From the NCBI RefSeq assembly GCF_009604405.1, contig NZ_WEGK01000024.1, positions 40,244 through 104,243 on the forward strand: a stretch of 64,000 nucleotides of DNA, in the 5' to 3' direction. Under the pieces are notes generated by a model. It saw only the letters and a list, made by a program, of their open reading frames with translations. It had not been told where the DNA came from and made no database searches. Within the stretch, counting starts at the first letter, position 1. Every line of letters begins with the position of its first letter. Positions 24,837 to 33,913 of the stretch are shown one piece after another. A program made the translations under genes and the position numbers. The DNA comes from Nocardia macrotermitis. Its GTDB lineage: Bacteria > Actinomycetota > Actinomycetes > Mycobacteriales > Mycobacteriaceae.

Positions 24837-26018
24837 GTGACCGGTCGACCGATGGCGACGCCCGGCGTGTCGGCGGGTGACGTGCTGGCGCTGATCCGCA
24901 GTAACGAGGTGGTCACCCGCGCGGACATCCGGCGCTTGACCGGCCTGTCCCGCACGGCGGTGACGCTGCGTGTCGAGCAACTGCTCGAACGCGGTCTGGT
25001 CGTCGAGCGCGCCGACGGCGGTTCCACCGGCGGCCGTCCGCCGACGCGGCTGATGTTCAACCCCGAATCCGGTCTGGTGCTGGCGGCCTCGACCGGCGCC
25101 AGTCGCGCCCAGGTCGCCGTCTGCGATCTCGCCGGACGCGTGCTCGCCGAGGCCGAATTCCCGGTTCCGGCAACGGGAGTCACCGAATCGGTACTGGTCG
25201 ACGCGGCCGAGCGGATGGACGCGCTACTGGCGAAGGTGGAGAGCGAGGCCGGTGCGCGGCGGCGGGTGCACGGGGTCGGGGTGAGTGTGCCCAGCGCGGT
25301 CGACGTGGCCACCGGGCACAGCGTCGGCACCGGGCCCGCGCTGGGTGAGGTGGCCGTCGCGGAGTACTTCACCGGACGTTTCGGCGCGCCGGTCCGGGTG
25401 GACAGCGATGTGAACGCGCTGGCGCTGGCCGAGCACGCCCGGCATCCGGAGGTCTGTGATCTGTTGCTGCTCAAGGCATCCACGGGGATCGGCGCGGGCA
25501 TCATCGCCGGTGGCCGGTTGCAGCGCGGGGCCTGGGGCGGGGCGGGGGAGATCGGGCACATCAAGGTTGCCGGTGCGCCGGATCGGGCCTGCCGCTGCGG
25601 GGACAACTACTGCCTGGAGACCGTGGCCGGTGGCTGGGCACTGCTGGAACAGCTTGCCGCACAGGGAAAGTCGGTATCCGGTCTACCCGAACTGGTCGAA
25701 CTCGTGCATGCCGGTGACGCCGACGCGCTGCGGGTGGTGCGCGAGGCCGGACGCCGGATCGGCGAGGTGCTGGCCGCGGCGGTGAATCTGCTCAATCCCG
25801 CGCTCATCATCGTGCGCGGGGATCTGTCGCACGCCTACGAACCGCTGGCCGCCGGGATGCGCGAGCTGATCTATCAGCGTTCCTCGGCGCTGGCCACCCG
25901 CGCGCTGCGGGTGGAACCGGGCGCGCCCGACGCGCCCACCGGAGTCGCCGCCTGTGCCGCGATGATCTTGGATCAGGTGCTCGCACCCGCCGCCGTCAAC
26001 GCCCTGCTGGACACCTGA
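24837..26018 (+). CDS. ROK-family transcriptional regulator
   Basis: A 393-residue ROK repressor. The N-terminal winged HTH reads VVTRADIRRLTGLSRTAVTLRVEQLLERGLV. The ROK sugar-kinase-like domain follows with GVGVSVPSAVD, STGIGAGIIAGG, GEIGHIKV and the zinc motif CRCGDNYCLE. Such proteins sense a sugar, sugar phosphate or its absence. The GTG at 24837 is chosen because GAGGAGG lies five bases upstream; an ATG at 24819 precedes that site. Its divergent position next to edd-glk-eda makes it the probable local regulator of the Entner-Doudoroff genes. Confidence 0.9.
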   Translation: MTGRPMATPGVSAGDVLALIRSNEVVTRADIRRLTGLSRTAVTLRVEQLLERGLVVERADGGSTGGRPPTRLMFNPESGLVLAASTGASRAQVAVCDLAGRVLAEAEFPVPATGVTESVLVDAAERMDALLAKVESEAGARRRVHGVGVSVPSAVDVATGHSVGTGPALGEVAVAEYFTGRFGAPVRVDSDVNALALAEHARHPEVCDLLLLKASTGIGAGIIAGGRLQRGAWGGAGEIGHIKVAGAPDRACRCGDNYCLETVAGGWALLEQLAAQGKSVSGLPELVELVHAGDADALRVVREAGRRIGEVLAAAVNLLNPALIIVRGDLSHAYEPLAAGMRELIYQRSSALATRALRVEPGAPDAPTGVAACAAMILDQVLAPAAVNALLDT

Positions 26019-26087
26019 ATCAGGTAATTTCGACGCACCCTGTCCGATATCCCATGAGATCTTCGTCACAGTTCTACGATCGGACGC

Positions 26088-26750
26088 ATGCCAGCCCTGC
26101 GGAACGGATCGACGATGATCGAGGGGCGGGTGGCGTGCGAAACGCCGGGGGGAGCGACGATCGCATTCCGGGGTGGGCCCGGTGTCCCCGTCGCGGTTGC
26201 CGCGCGCGGTGAGGCGCGCGGGGCGAGATCGGCAATGCTGTTGGGGCGCAAGAGTATCAGCTTCCGGATCGGCTACGCCGACGGGTCGGTGGTGCGGGTG
26301 GAACCGCTGGACGAGGTGAGTATCGCGCTGCGTCGCGGTGACGGCGCGGCGATCGGGACGATTCTGCGCGGGGAAACCGTCACCGCCGTCGCGGCCACCG
26401 GTGGCACGGTGTTCCATGTCGTGCCCGATGCGGGTGAGTCGTGCACTCCCGAGCTGTTCCGGCTCGTCCTGCTGGATCGGTCAGGTGGTGAATTCGGGCG
26501 GTTGGACGTCATCCGCACGGTCGGCGGCTGGGCCTCGCACCGTCTCGCGGATCCGCTGGGCGACACCTATCTGTGGTGGGATCGCGGCGGCGAATCGCTG
26601 CCGGTGCCGATTCTGGGGACCCGCCTGGCCGTGCCGTATCCGCTCGATCGGGTCGAACGCGATATGGCCCTGGCCGCCTGCGCCGACATCGCATTGGGGT
26701 TGCGGCCGTACATTCCGGCGATGCGATCGGGCTGTGCGGTCGGGCCTTGA
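26088..26750 (+). CDS. Hypothetical protein
   Basis: A 220-residue soluble protein I do not recognise. It has no signal peptide or membrane helix. The sequence is beta-rich with alternating hydrophobic residues (KSISFRIGYADGSVVRVEPLDEVSIALRRGDGAAIG), followed by FHVVPDAGESCTPELFRLVLLDRSGGEFGRLDVIR and a tryptophan-containing part (GDTYLWWDRGGES). A start near 26118 (MIEGRV) is also possible. Base composition and codon use match the neighbours. It converges on the LLM monooxygenase gene. Confidence 0.6.
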   Translation: MPALRNGSTMIEGRVACETPGGATIAFRGGPGVPVAVAARGEARGARSAMLLGRKSISFRIGYADGSVVRVEPLDEVSIALRRGDGAAIGTILRGETVTAVAATGGTVFHVVPDAGESCTPELFRLVLLDRSGGEFGRLDVIRTVGGWASHRLADPLGDTYLWWDRGGESLPVPILGTRLAVPYPLDRVERDMALAACADIALGLRPYIPAMRSGCAVGP

Positions 26751-26838
26751 TCCGATTGTGCTGCCGCGCACGGGAACTCAGGAATTTCACAGGCTTCCGA
26801 AACCGATCGTGTCTGGTGCCGGTGAATTGCCCGGTGGC

Positions 26839-28203
26839 TCAGCTTTTCGCCGGGACCGACGCCGATCGAACGTTCGGCAGGCCCAGGTTGTCGCGCAGGG
26901 TGACGCCGGTGTACTCGGCGCGCAGTACGCCGCGGTCCTGGAGTAGCGGCACCACCTGGTCGACGAATTCGTCCAGGCCCCAGGGGACCAGGTGGGAGCC
27001 GAGGATGAAGCCGTCCGAGCCGTCGTCGGCGACGAATTCGGTTATCTGATCGGCGATTCGGGCCGGGGTGCCGACCAGCGGGCCGCGTTCGAACTGGTCG
27101 ATGACGGCCTCGCGGAGGGTGAGTTTCTTGGCCTCGGCGACCTGGCGGAGGCGGGCGGCGGTGGCGAAGCGGTCCTGGTGCAGGAAGGCGCGGCCCTGGA
27201 TGATCGGCGGGGCGTCGGGGTCGGGATCGATGGCCGGGACCGGGCCCTCGGGGTCGTAGCCGGACAGGTCGCGGTTCCAGATCTGTTCCAGCAGGATCAG
27301 CGCGGTCTGGCCGGTGACCTGCTCGTTGCGGATGGTGTGGTACTTCTCGATCGCCTCGGCCTGGGTGTCGCCCAGGACGAAACTCGCCGAGGGCAGGATC
27401 TTGATGTCGTCGGCCGCGCGTCCGGCCGCGATCGCGCGAGATTTGATGTCCCGGTAGAACTCCGCGGCCTCGGGCAGTTTGCCGTAGGGGGAGAAGATGG
27501 CGTCGGCATTGGCCGCGGCGAAGGCCCGCCCCTGCGGGGAGACACCGGCCTGGAGCACCACCGGCCGGCCCTGCGGGCTGCGCGGGACGGTGAATCGGCC
27601 GGAGATGTCGAATTGGCTTCCGCGGAAGGCGAATTCACCGGCGTCGGGGCGGGCCAGGAAGCGGCCCGCCGCACGATCCGCCACGATGTCCTCGGCATCC
27701 CACGAATCCCATAGGGCGCGAACGGCATTCAGCGTCTCCTCGGCGCGGGTGTAGCGGTCCGCCGGATCCAGGAAGCCGCCGCGCCGGAAGTTCTGCCCGG
27801 TGAAGGCGTCGAACGAGGTGACCACATTCCAGGCGGCGCGGCCCCCGGACAGATGGTCCAGGCTCGCGAATTGCCTTGCCAGTTCATAGGGTTCGTTGAA
27901 GGTGGTGTTGATCGTCCCGGCGAGTCCGAGATGTTCGGTGACCGCGGCGAGCGAGGCCAGCACGGTGAAGGTGTCCGGGCGGCCGATGACGTCCTGGTCG
28001 AAGATGCGACCCGCGCGCTCGCGCAGGATCAACCCCTCGGCGAGGAAGAAGAAGTCGAACCGGCCGCGTTCGGCGGTGCGCGCGGTGTGTTCGAAACTGC
28101 TGAAATCGATCTGGCTGCCGGCCCGGGGATCCCACCACGCGGTGTGGTGGTTGACCCCACCGAGGTAGGCGCCCAGGATGACCTGCTTACGGGGAGAACT
28201 CAT
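26839..28203 (-). CDS. FMN-dependent monooxygenase, NtaA/SnaA/DszA type
   Basis: A 454-residue luciferase-like two-component monooxygenase that uses FMNH2 supplied by a separate reductase. The order of motifs matches NtaA/SnaA/SoxA(DszA): an N-terminal VILGAYLGGVNHHTAWWDPRAGS, FDFFFLAEGL, the TFNEPYELARQFASLDHLSGGRAAWNVVTSFD block, then VLQAGVSPQGRAFAAANADAIF and a C-terminal helix bundle. Substrates of relatives include aminopolycarboxylates, alkyl sulfur compounds and dibenzothiophene sulfone. The ATG at 28203 is the natural start; the open frame continues upstream into the neighbour. It lies 13 bases after the gene at 28217-29434, so they form an operon. Confidence 0.88.
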   Translation of the reverse strand: MSSPRKQVILGAYLGGVNHHTAWWDPRAGSQIDFSSFEHTARTAERGRFDFFFLAEGLILRERAGRIFDQDVIGRPDTFTVLASLAAVTEHLGLAGTINTTFNEPYELARQFASLDHLSGGRAAWNVVTSFDAFTGQNFRRGGFLDPADRYTRAEETLNAVRALWDSWDAEDIVADRAAGRFLARPDAGEFAFRGSQFDISGRFTVPRSPQGRPVVLQAGVSPQGRAFAAANADAIFSPYGKLPEAAEFYRDIKSRAIAAGRAADDIKILPSASFVLGDTQAEAIEKYHTIRNEQVTGQTALILLEQIWNRDLSGYDPEGPVPAIDPDPDAPPIIQGRAFLHQDRFATAARLRQVAEAKKLTLREAVIDQFERGPLVGTPARIADQITEFVADDGSDGFILGSHLVPWGLDEFVDQVVPLLQDRGVLRAEYTGVTLRDNLGLPNVRSASVPAKS

Positions 28204-28216
28204 AATCGGCCTCGGT

Positions 28217-29434
28217 TCAGGCGTTCGCGTAACGGTTGGGGACGGTGGTGGGCAGCCCGAGCAGCCCGCGCAGCGAGCCGTCCGGGTAGCCGGTGCGAAA
28301 CAGGTTGCGGTGCTGGAGAATCGGGACGAGCCGATCGGCGATGATCGCCAGATCATCCACCGCGACTCCCGGGCGCAGACGGAATCCGTCCAGCCCCGAT
28401 GCGTGCCACTCGGTGAGCAGATCGGCGAGCTCCTCGGCACTTCCAGCGAAAACCACAGCGTCGGAGGTGAATTCGGTGCCCGCGTAATCATCGAGCCGGG
28501 CCAGCCGGGCCGCGCCGCTTTCTGTCTGGGTATCGAGGAATACGACGAGATCGGCATAGACCCGCAGCGGTTCACCGGTGCGATCGGCCTGCGCGGCGGT
28601 GACCTGTTCGAGAACCGGCCCCGGCCCGTCGGCGCGATCGGGCGTGACGAACACCAGATCAGCTGTGCGGGCGGCGAATTCGTAGATCAGCGGCGCATGG
28701 GCGAGCGCCGCCACCACGGGCTGCCCCTGCGGCGGACGCGGCGTGATGGACGGACCCCGCACCGCGAAGTGCTCGCCCCGAAAGTCGATGTAGTGCAACT
28801 TGTCCCGATCGATGAACCGCCGGGCGTCCACATCGCGGATCTCCGCGTCGTCCTCCCAGCTGTCCCACAGTCGCCGCACCACCTCGACCGCATCGGCTGC
28901 CTCGTCGAACAATTCGCGCACCGGACCGGTCGCTCCCGCCGCCACCGCTTCGGCGAGTTCGCCGGGGGTGAGCTCGGGCACCGTACGACGCCCGAAATGC
29001 GCTGCCTCCGCGGCCGTTCCGGATACCCGTACCTGCCAGCCTGCCCGTCCACGGGAGGTGAAGTCCAGTGTGGCAAGGGCTTTCGACACATGGAACGGTT
29101 CGGTGTGGGTGGTGGTCACTACCGGGATGAGCCCGATGTGCCGGGTGACCGGCGCGACCCGCGCGGCGATCAGCTGCGCGTCGATCCGGGCACGCACGCG
29201 ATCGACCGCATCGGCCGGAACCCCGCGCACCTCCGGCGCGGTGAGGCTGTCCTCGATGCTCACGAAGTCGAGCAGCCCGCGCTGCGCAGTGCTCACCAGA
29301 TCGACCCAGTAGCCGGGGGAGAACAGCTCGGTGGGCCGGGAGCCGGGTTCGCGCCACGCGGCGGGATGCCAGCCCGCCCCGTCCAGCGCGACGCCCAGAT
29401 GCAATGGGTCCGGATGCCGTGGATTCGATGCCAT
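28217..29434 (-). CDS. LLM class flavin-dependent monooxygenase
   Basis: A luciferase-like monooxygenase of about 405 residues, paired with the gene downstream. Motifs are HLGVALDGAGWHPAAW, LLDFVSIEDSL, HTEPFHVSKALATLDFTSRGRAGWQVRVS and a C-terminal DGFRLRPG segment. It resembles the shorter enzymes found beside NtaA/SnaA-type genes in organosulfur-use clusters. The start is uncertain between the ATG at 29434 and a GTG at 29473; the former fits the family better. No reductase or ABC transporter gene is in view, so the FMN reductase must be encoded elsewhere. Confidence 0.82.
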   Translation of the reverse strand: MASNPRHPDPLHLGVALDGAGWHPAAWREPGSRPTELFSPGYWVDLVSTAQRGLLDFVSIEDSLTAPEVRGVPADAVDRVRARIDAQLIAARVAPVTRHIGLIPVVTTTHTEPFHVSKALATLDFTSRGRAGWQVRVSGTAAEAAHFGRRTVPELTPGELAEAVAAGATGPVRELFDEAADAVEVVRRLWDSWEDDAEIRDVDARRFIDRDKLHYIDFRGEHFAVRGPSITPRPPQGQPVVAALAHAPLIYEFAARTADLVFVTPDRADGPGPVLEQVTAAQADRTGEPLRVYADLVVFLDTQTESGAARLARLDDYAGTEFTSDAVVFAGSAEELADLLTEWHASGLDGFRLRPGVAVDDLAIIADRLVPILQHRNLFRTGYPDGSLRGLLGLPTTVPNRYANA

Positions 29435-29567
29435 CGTCTCGGTGATCCTGTCCGTGCGGCGAATGGGCGACACTGGTCACGATGCTGTCCGGGGCGTGCG
29501 GCGTCAACGATTGGAATCAGCTCGAGCCGAGGGAAATATATTGCGGGCGAGGTGAATTGAACATCGC

Positions 29568-30281
29568 GTGACGATCGATACCACCGTGGCGGCGCCGACC
29601 GCGCTGCACCCTCTCGACGATCCGGTGCGCACCGCACTGCTCGGCGCGCACCACCGCTTCGCCGACTGGTCCGGCCGGATCGGCCGCTACGATCCGCAGG
29701 TCGCCCGCTTCGTCGGCCATCCGCCGGTCCTGGACGCGCGCGACTGGAGCGATCTGGCCGCGCTGCTGGGTCCGGGCGGTTCGGCCGGACTGCGCGGCTA
29801 CCACGTGCCGCCGCCGGGCTGGACGGTGCTGGACGAGATCGGCTCGGTGCAGATGGACGGCACCGCACTGGCTGTCGCCCACGATCCCGATCTCGAAATA
29901 CTCACCGCCGCAGACGTTCCCGAGATCCTGGAACTGATCGATCGCACCAAACCCGGCCCGTACGCGGAGCGAACCATCGAGATGGGCGTCTATCTGGGGC
30001 TGCGGGTCGACGGCCGACTGGTCGCCATGGCCGGGGAGCGCATGCATCCGCCCGGCTGGACCGAGATCAGCGCGGTGTGCACCGACGCCGAGTTCCGCGG
30101 CCGCGGCATCGCCACTCGCCTGATCCGCGCGGTCGGCGCCGGTATCCGCGCCCGCGGCGACCTCCCGTTCCTGCACGCCCTCGCGGCCAACACCACCGCG
30201 ATCGACCTCTACCGCACCCTCGGTTTCACCGTGCGGAAGCGTTCGGTGCTGACCGTCGTCCAGGCTCCCGACGCGCCCTGA
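29568..30281 (+). CDS. GNAT acetyltransferase (FR47-like)
   Basis: A 237-residue acetyltransferase. The C-terminal half holds the GNAT fold, with the acetyl-CoA loop in VCTDAEFRGRGIATRLIRAVGAGIRARG and the final strand/helix in NTTAIDLYRTLGFTVRKRS. The N-terminal 100 residues are a separate domain seen in FR47-like members. The GTG at 29568 is the likely start. It is divergent from the monooxygenase operon. The acceptor substrate is not predictable. Confidence 0.85.
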   Translation: MTIDTTVAAPTALHPLDDPVRTALLGAHHRFADWSGRIGRYDPQVARFVGHPPVLDARDWSDLAALLGPGGSAGLRGYHVPPPGWTVLDEIGSVQMDGTALAVAHDPDLEILTAADVPEILELIDRTKPGPYAERTIEMGVYLGLRVDGRLVAMAGERMHPPGWTEISAVCTDAEFRGRGIATRLIRAVGAGIRARGDLPFLHALAANTTAIDLYRTLGFTVRKRSVLTVVQAPDAP

Positions 30282-30491
30282 TCCGGGGTCCGCACCGACG
30301 CCACCGAGTCGGCAGCAGGACATCCCGGCCCACGCTCCCCACATCAGGCGCAGATGTGAACTTTGCGCTATTGCGCCGAAATCGATTCCGGCGCACGGGT
30401 GGCGATGAATCATGGACGGATGGATGCCGCTCGGGCAGAGCCCGGAGGATCAGCGGAGCGCAATCGCGAAAGTTGGGACACGCCAACAGAA

Positions 30492-32030
30492 ATGCCCGTG
30501 TTTCGGGATGATTCCGACGTTCCGTACCCACCGCAGACCGATCCCGGTCGCCTGGCGCTGGGGCGCGTGGTGGACGACCGCTATCTGATCATCGCCAAGC
30601 TGGGCCAGGGCGGGATGGGCACGGTGTGGAAGGCCCGCGACAGCCGCATCGCCCGTGACGTCGCGATCAAGGAACCGCACCTACCGCGACTACTGTCCGA
30701 GGCCGACCGGGCCGTTGTCGCGCTACGCCTGGAACGGGAGGCCCGCGCCGCGGCGCAGATCGATCATCCGGCGGTGGTCACCATCCACGACGTGCTGACC
30801 GGACACGAGCAGCCGTTGATCGTGATGGAGTTCATCGACGGGCAATCCCTGGCCGATCTGCTGGCCGAGGGCACCCTCACCCCCGACCGGGCCGCCCGGA
30901 TCGCGCTGCCGATCGTGGGCGCGCTGGTCGCCGCGCACGCCTGCGATGTGCTGCACCGCGACGTCAAACCGTCCAACATCATGATCGGGCGCGGCGGCCG
31001 GGTGGTCCTCACCGATTTCGGCGTCGCCTCGGTCCAGGGCGAGGCGTCCACGACATACACCGGGGCCGTGGCCGGTTCGGACGACTACACCGCCCCCGAA
31101 CGCATCCGCGGCGTGGCCCCGGGACCGGAATCGGATCTGTTCTCGCTGGGCGCGGTGCTCTACACCGCGACCGAGGGGTTCTCCCCGTTCGCGCGGCTGT
31201 CCCGGCAGGCGACGTTCGAGGCGGTGCAGTTCAGCGAACCGCCGCCGCCCCGGCGCGCGGGCGATCTCACGGATCTCGTGCTCGGCTTGTTGCGCAAGGA
31301 TCCGGCGGCCCGGCCGGGGATCGCGGAGATCACGGCGATTCTCGAGCATGTCGCCGCGACGCCCCCGGGACCGAACTCGGAGCGGGAAGAACCGGTCGAA
31401 CCCTCCGCACCGGACCTTGCCGAGCCTGCCCGTCCGAAGTGGGTCCTGCTCGCGTTGACCGCTCTGTGCGCGGCGGTGATCGCGGGATTGGTTGTCGCAC
31501 TGGTGATGTGGTTCGGCGGCATCGCGCGGCATCCGATGGACGAACCCCGTGCCACCGCCGCCGAGAAGCCCGTGGTTCCACCGGGCTGGACCGCGGTGCA
31601 CAAGATCGGCGCGACGATCGCGGTCCCGTCCGGATACCAGGCCGTGGACCTGTACGACCACGGCGGCGGTGTGGCCTTCCAGACCACCCGGGGGCAGGTC
31701 GATCGGGAATTGTTGTTGTTGCGCTGGGACATTCCGGGCGGCACCCCCGAGGAACGCGCCCACTACTGGTACTGGCAGAACCTCCAGAACACCGCGATCG
31801 CCGACCAGCAGGTGACGCTGTCCCGGATGCGGGTGAACGGCCGCACCGGCATCGTGCTGACCATGACCTTCCGCGGCGACGGCGGGCAGCTGTGGCGGAA
31901 GCGGGAGCTGTACTACGACTCCGGTCATCAGCCGTGGAAGATCGTCGTGGACTGGGCGGTCGACGGTGCGCAGAACACCGACGGTGACGATCTCTTCGAA
32001 GGTGCGGTGCGTTCGTTCAGCACCGGGTAG
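30492..32030 (+). CDS. Transmembrane serine/threonine protein kinase
   Basis: Receptor-like kinase of about 512 residues. Kinase motifs are the glycine loop (LGQGGMGTVWKA), the ATP lysine in VAIKEP, the catalytic loop HRDVKPSNIM, DFGVAS, and the APERIRG activation-segment end. A proline-rich juxtamembrane stretch leads to one membrane helix (WVLLALTALCAAVIAGLVVALVMWF), and the last 150 residues lie outside the cell. That part (GWTAVHKIGATIAVPSGYQAVDLYD ... WKIVVDWAVDG) resembles PsbP/DUF1795-like sensor folds. Starts at 30363, 30405 and 30420 are in frame upstream; 30492 is preferred by kinase spacing. It converges on the Hsp70/FHA operon and shares a hairpin terminator with it. Confidence 0.88.
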   Translation: MPVFRDDSDVPYPPQTDPGRLALGRVVDDRYLIIAKLGQGGMGTVWKARDSRIARDVAIKEPHLPRLLSEADRAVVALRLEREARAAAQIDHPAVVTIHDVLTGHEQPLIVMEFIDGQSLADLLAEGTLTPDRAARIALPIVGALVAAHACDVLHRDVKPSNIMIGRGGRVVLTDFGVASVQGEASTTYTGAVAGSDDYTAPERIRGVAPGPESDLFSLGAVLYTATEGFSPFARLSRQATFEAVQFSEPPPPRRAGDLTDLVLGLLRKDPAARPGIAEITAILEHVAATPPGPNSEREEPVEPSAPDLAEPARPKWVLLALTALCAAVIAGLVVALVMWFGGIARHPMDEPRATAAEKPVVPPGWTAVHKIGATIAVPSGYQAVDLYDHGGGVAFQTTRGQVDRELLLLRWDIPGGTPEERAHYWYWQNLQNTAIADQQVTLSRMRVNGRTGIVLTMTFRGDGGQLWRKRELYYDSGHQPWKIVVDWAVDGAQNTDGDDLFEGAVRSFSTG

Positions 32031-32042
32031 GTGTGCGGTGAT

Positions 32043-32065
32043 GCGAGGCGGTTCCCCTGCCTCGC
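32043..32065. terminator. Bidirectional hairpin between kinase and FHA genes
   Basis: GCGAGGC and GCCTCGC form a perfect 7-bp stem around a 9-base loop, in the 64-base gap between two convergent stop codons. There is no U-tract, as is usual in actinomycetes. Confidence 0.65.
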
Positions 32066-32094
32066 AACAGTATCCGCATCGCGCTGTCGTCGGC

Positions 32095-32895
32095 TCAGTG
32101 GCCCTCCGGCTCCTCGATCAGCGCGAGATCCGCGGGCGAGAGCGTGCCCGACCGCATCAATTCCTGAATCAGGTTGTGGTTCAGGATATTTCCGATCGGC
32201 TGCGGCATGTTCTCCGGATCCAGGCCGTCCACACCCCAGGCGGACAGGCGATGCCGGACGTCGGTGACCACGGTGTCCACCCGCCGCCGTTTCCAGTCCG
32301 CGTCCGGCTGCAAGTCGATCAGCTGCTCGGCGGTGGCGTCCCGGGTCAGCGGTTGCGGATGGTGTTCCTGACGCAGATAGCGCTGTCCGAGCACCACCAG
32401 AACCAGGCGCTCGCGATCGGTGAGATGGTGCGGCACACCGGGATCGGTGTCGTCGCGATGCTTGGGGATCGGATCGTGCCGCTGCGGACCGGTCACGAAG
32501 ATCTCCAGCAGATGTTCGCGCTGTTCGGACCCTCGGATATACACCGGCGTGTATCCGGTGGCGAGCGGAATCGGCTCCGCGTCCTGATACAGCAGATACG
32601 AATCCGCTATCCGGATCGGTTGTCCACCAAGGTTTTTGATGATCCACCTGGTGCCGGAACGCAGGATGGTGCCGTGATGGCGGCTGACCCTTAGATCGTC
32701 CTCGCCGACGCACAGATCCATCACCGGCCGATTGCGGCCGAAGAGGACTTCGCGCCCCGGGTCGGGGGTGAAGATCGCCCCGTCGCCGAGCGATAGTAGC
32801 GAGATGGTGCCCGCGACGGGCCGTCCACCCTTCAGCAGGTTGTGATGTGTTCGCGGAAATCGTTGTACACCAGGTGAATTCAGTGTCAGAGTCAT
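32095..32895 (-). CDS. FHA-domain protein (distal paralogue)
   Basis: A 266-residue protein with an N-terminal FHA domain, which binds phosphothreonine peptides. The core motifs are LFGRNRPVMDL, VGEDDLRVSRHHGTI and the strand WIIKNLGGQPIRI. The C-terminal half is a helical domain (VLGQRYLRQEHHPQPLTRDATAEQL ... RRVDTVVTDVRHRL ... MPQPIGNILNHNLIQELMRSGTL) shared almost word for word with the FHA protein at 39702-40493. The two are therefore paralogues bracketing the operon. The ATG at 32895 is chosen over 32943 because the FHA alignment starts there, although its ribosome binding site is weak. A 124-base gap separates it from the upstream gene. It is a likely substrate or adaptor of the neighbouring kinases. 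Confidence 0.88.
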   Translation of the reverse strand: MTLTLNSPGVQRFPRTHHNLLKGGRPVAGTISLLSLGDGAIFTPDPGREVLFGRNRPVMDLCVGEDDLRVSRHHGTILRSGTRWIIKNLGGQPIRIADSYLLYQDAEPIPLATGYTPVYIRGSEQREHLLEIFVTGPQRHDPIPKHRDDTDPGVPHHLTDRERLVLVVLGQRYLRQEHHPQPLTRDATAEQLIDLQPDADWKRRRVDTVVTDVRHRLSAWGVDGLDPENMPQPIGNILNHNLIQELMRSGTLSPADLALIEEPEGH

Positions 32896-33019
32896 CGGTC
32901 TCACTCGCTCTGTCGAGTCGTGGAATTGATGTTGCGGGACCATCTTGGCAGCACCGTCCCGGCCTGTCCGGCGAATCGGCTCGAAGACGGTGTCGATCGG
33001 TCCGTTCGGCGTGTCGAGG

Positions 33020-33913
33020 TCAGATCGGCCGAACAGTCACGGTCACAGTGCGATTCAGCGCTGGGCCGGTGCTCGTGTCGGCCGGGTAGGGCGGATTCGC
33101 GGCACCCGCGCTGGCCAGCAGGAACACCGGCAGCGGCAGACCGCTGACCCCCGACAGCCGCACCGCCGCGATCCGGGCCCGCGCGAGACCCAGTTCGACG
33201 GTGTCGGTGTAACCGAGCGTCGGCGAGGGTGTCGCGTCCTCGGTGTGGCCGGTCACGGTCACCGCGACCCGCGCGCCGAAGCGGGGGAGCAGGTGGCCGA
33301 GGCGATCCAGGGCGGCGGTTCCCGTCGGCGCGAAAGTCGTTCCCACACTGAATAACCCGTGCGGGAAGGTGACGGTGAGCGCATCGCCGTCGGAATACGA
33401 TCGCAGGGCCGGTTCGGCGGTCACCGCGGTCGTGAGATCACGCAGTAGCGCCCGACGTGTCGCGGTGGGGCCCTCGGATTGTTCGGCGACCGTGGCAAGC
33501 CGCGCCGCCTGATCCCGCTGAGCACGCTGGACATCATCCAACTGGGCCGCGACCGCCGGACGCTGCTGGCTCAATGCCACACCCGCCGCCACCCCACCCG
33601 CGCCGAGCGCCCCGGCCACCACCAGCGCGAGCGCGATCCGGCCCGGCCGCCGCCGCACACGGCCCGACTGAAGTGCGGCGATGCGTCTGCGGCCCCCTCG
33701 TGCCGCGGACGCATCGCCACCTGCCCGCTGGGCTGCCGCCCAGCACTCGTCGGCATCGGCGAGTTCCCCGCGCTGGGCGTGCACGCGGGCGAGCAGATCC
33801 AGGACGTCCGGATCGGTGCTGTCGTGGCCGCCCAGGTCGGTCAGCACCTGTGCGGCGTCGTCGTAGCGGCCCGCGCCGGCGAGTGCGGCGGCGTGCGCGG
33901 TGGTGGCGTTCAC
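33020..33913 (-). CDS. TPR-membrane-OmpA-like protein
   Basis: A 297-residue protein with three parts: about 70 N-terminal cytoplasmic residues of TPR-like helices (ALAGAGRYDDAAQVLTDLGG ... RVHAQRGELADADECWAAAQRAG), one membrane helix (IALALVVAGALGAGGVAAGVAL) and an external OmpA/MotB-type domain. The last has GTAALDRLGHLLPRFG, VTVTGHTED, LGLARARIAAVRL and a final NRTVTVTVRPI, which are the landmarks of peptidoglycan-associated folds. The GTG start overlaps the Hsp70 stop codon (GTGA), so the two are coupled. It would tether the chaperone/kinase system to the cell wall or report wall state to it. This combination of domains is unusual. Confidence 0.8.
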   Translation of the reverse strand: MNATTAHAAALAGAGRYDDAAQVLTDLGGHDSTDPDVLDLLARVHAQRGELADADECWAAAQRAGGDASAARGGRRRIAALQSGRVRRRPGRIALALVVAGALGAGGVAAGVALSQQRPAVAAQLDDVQRAQRDQAARLATVAEQSEGPTATRRALLRDLTTAVTAEPALRSYSDGDALTVTFPHGLFSVGTTFAPTGTAALDRLGHLLPRFGARVAVTVTGHTEDATPSPTLGYTDTVELGLARARIAAVRLSGVSGLPLPVFLLASAGAANPPYPADTSTGPALNRTVTVTVRPI

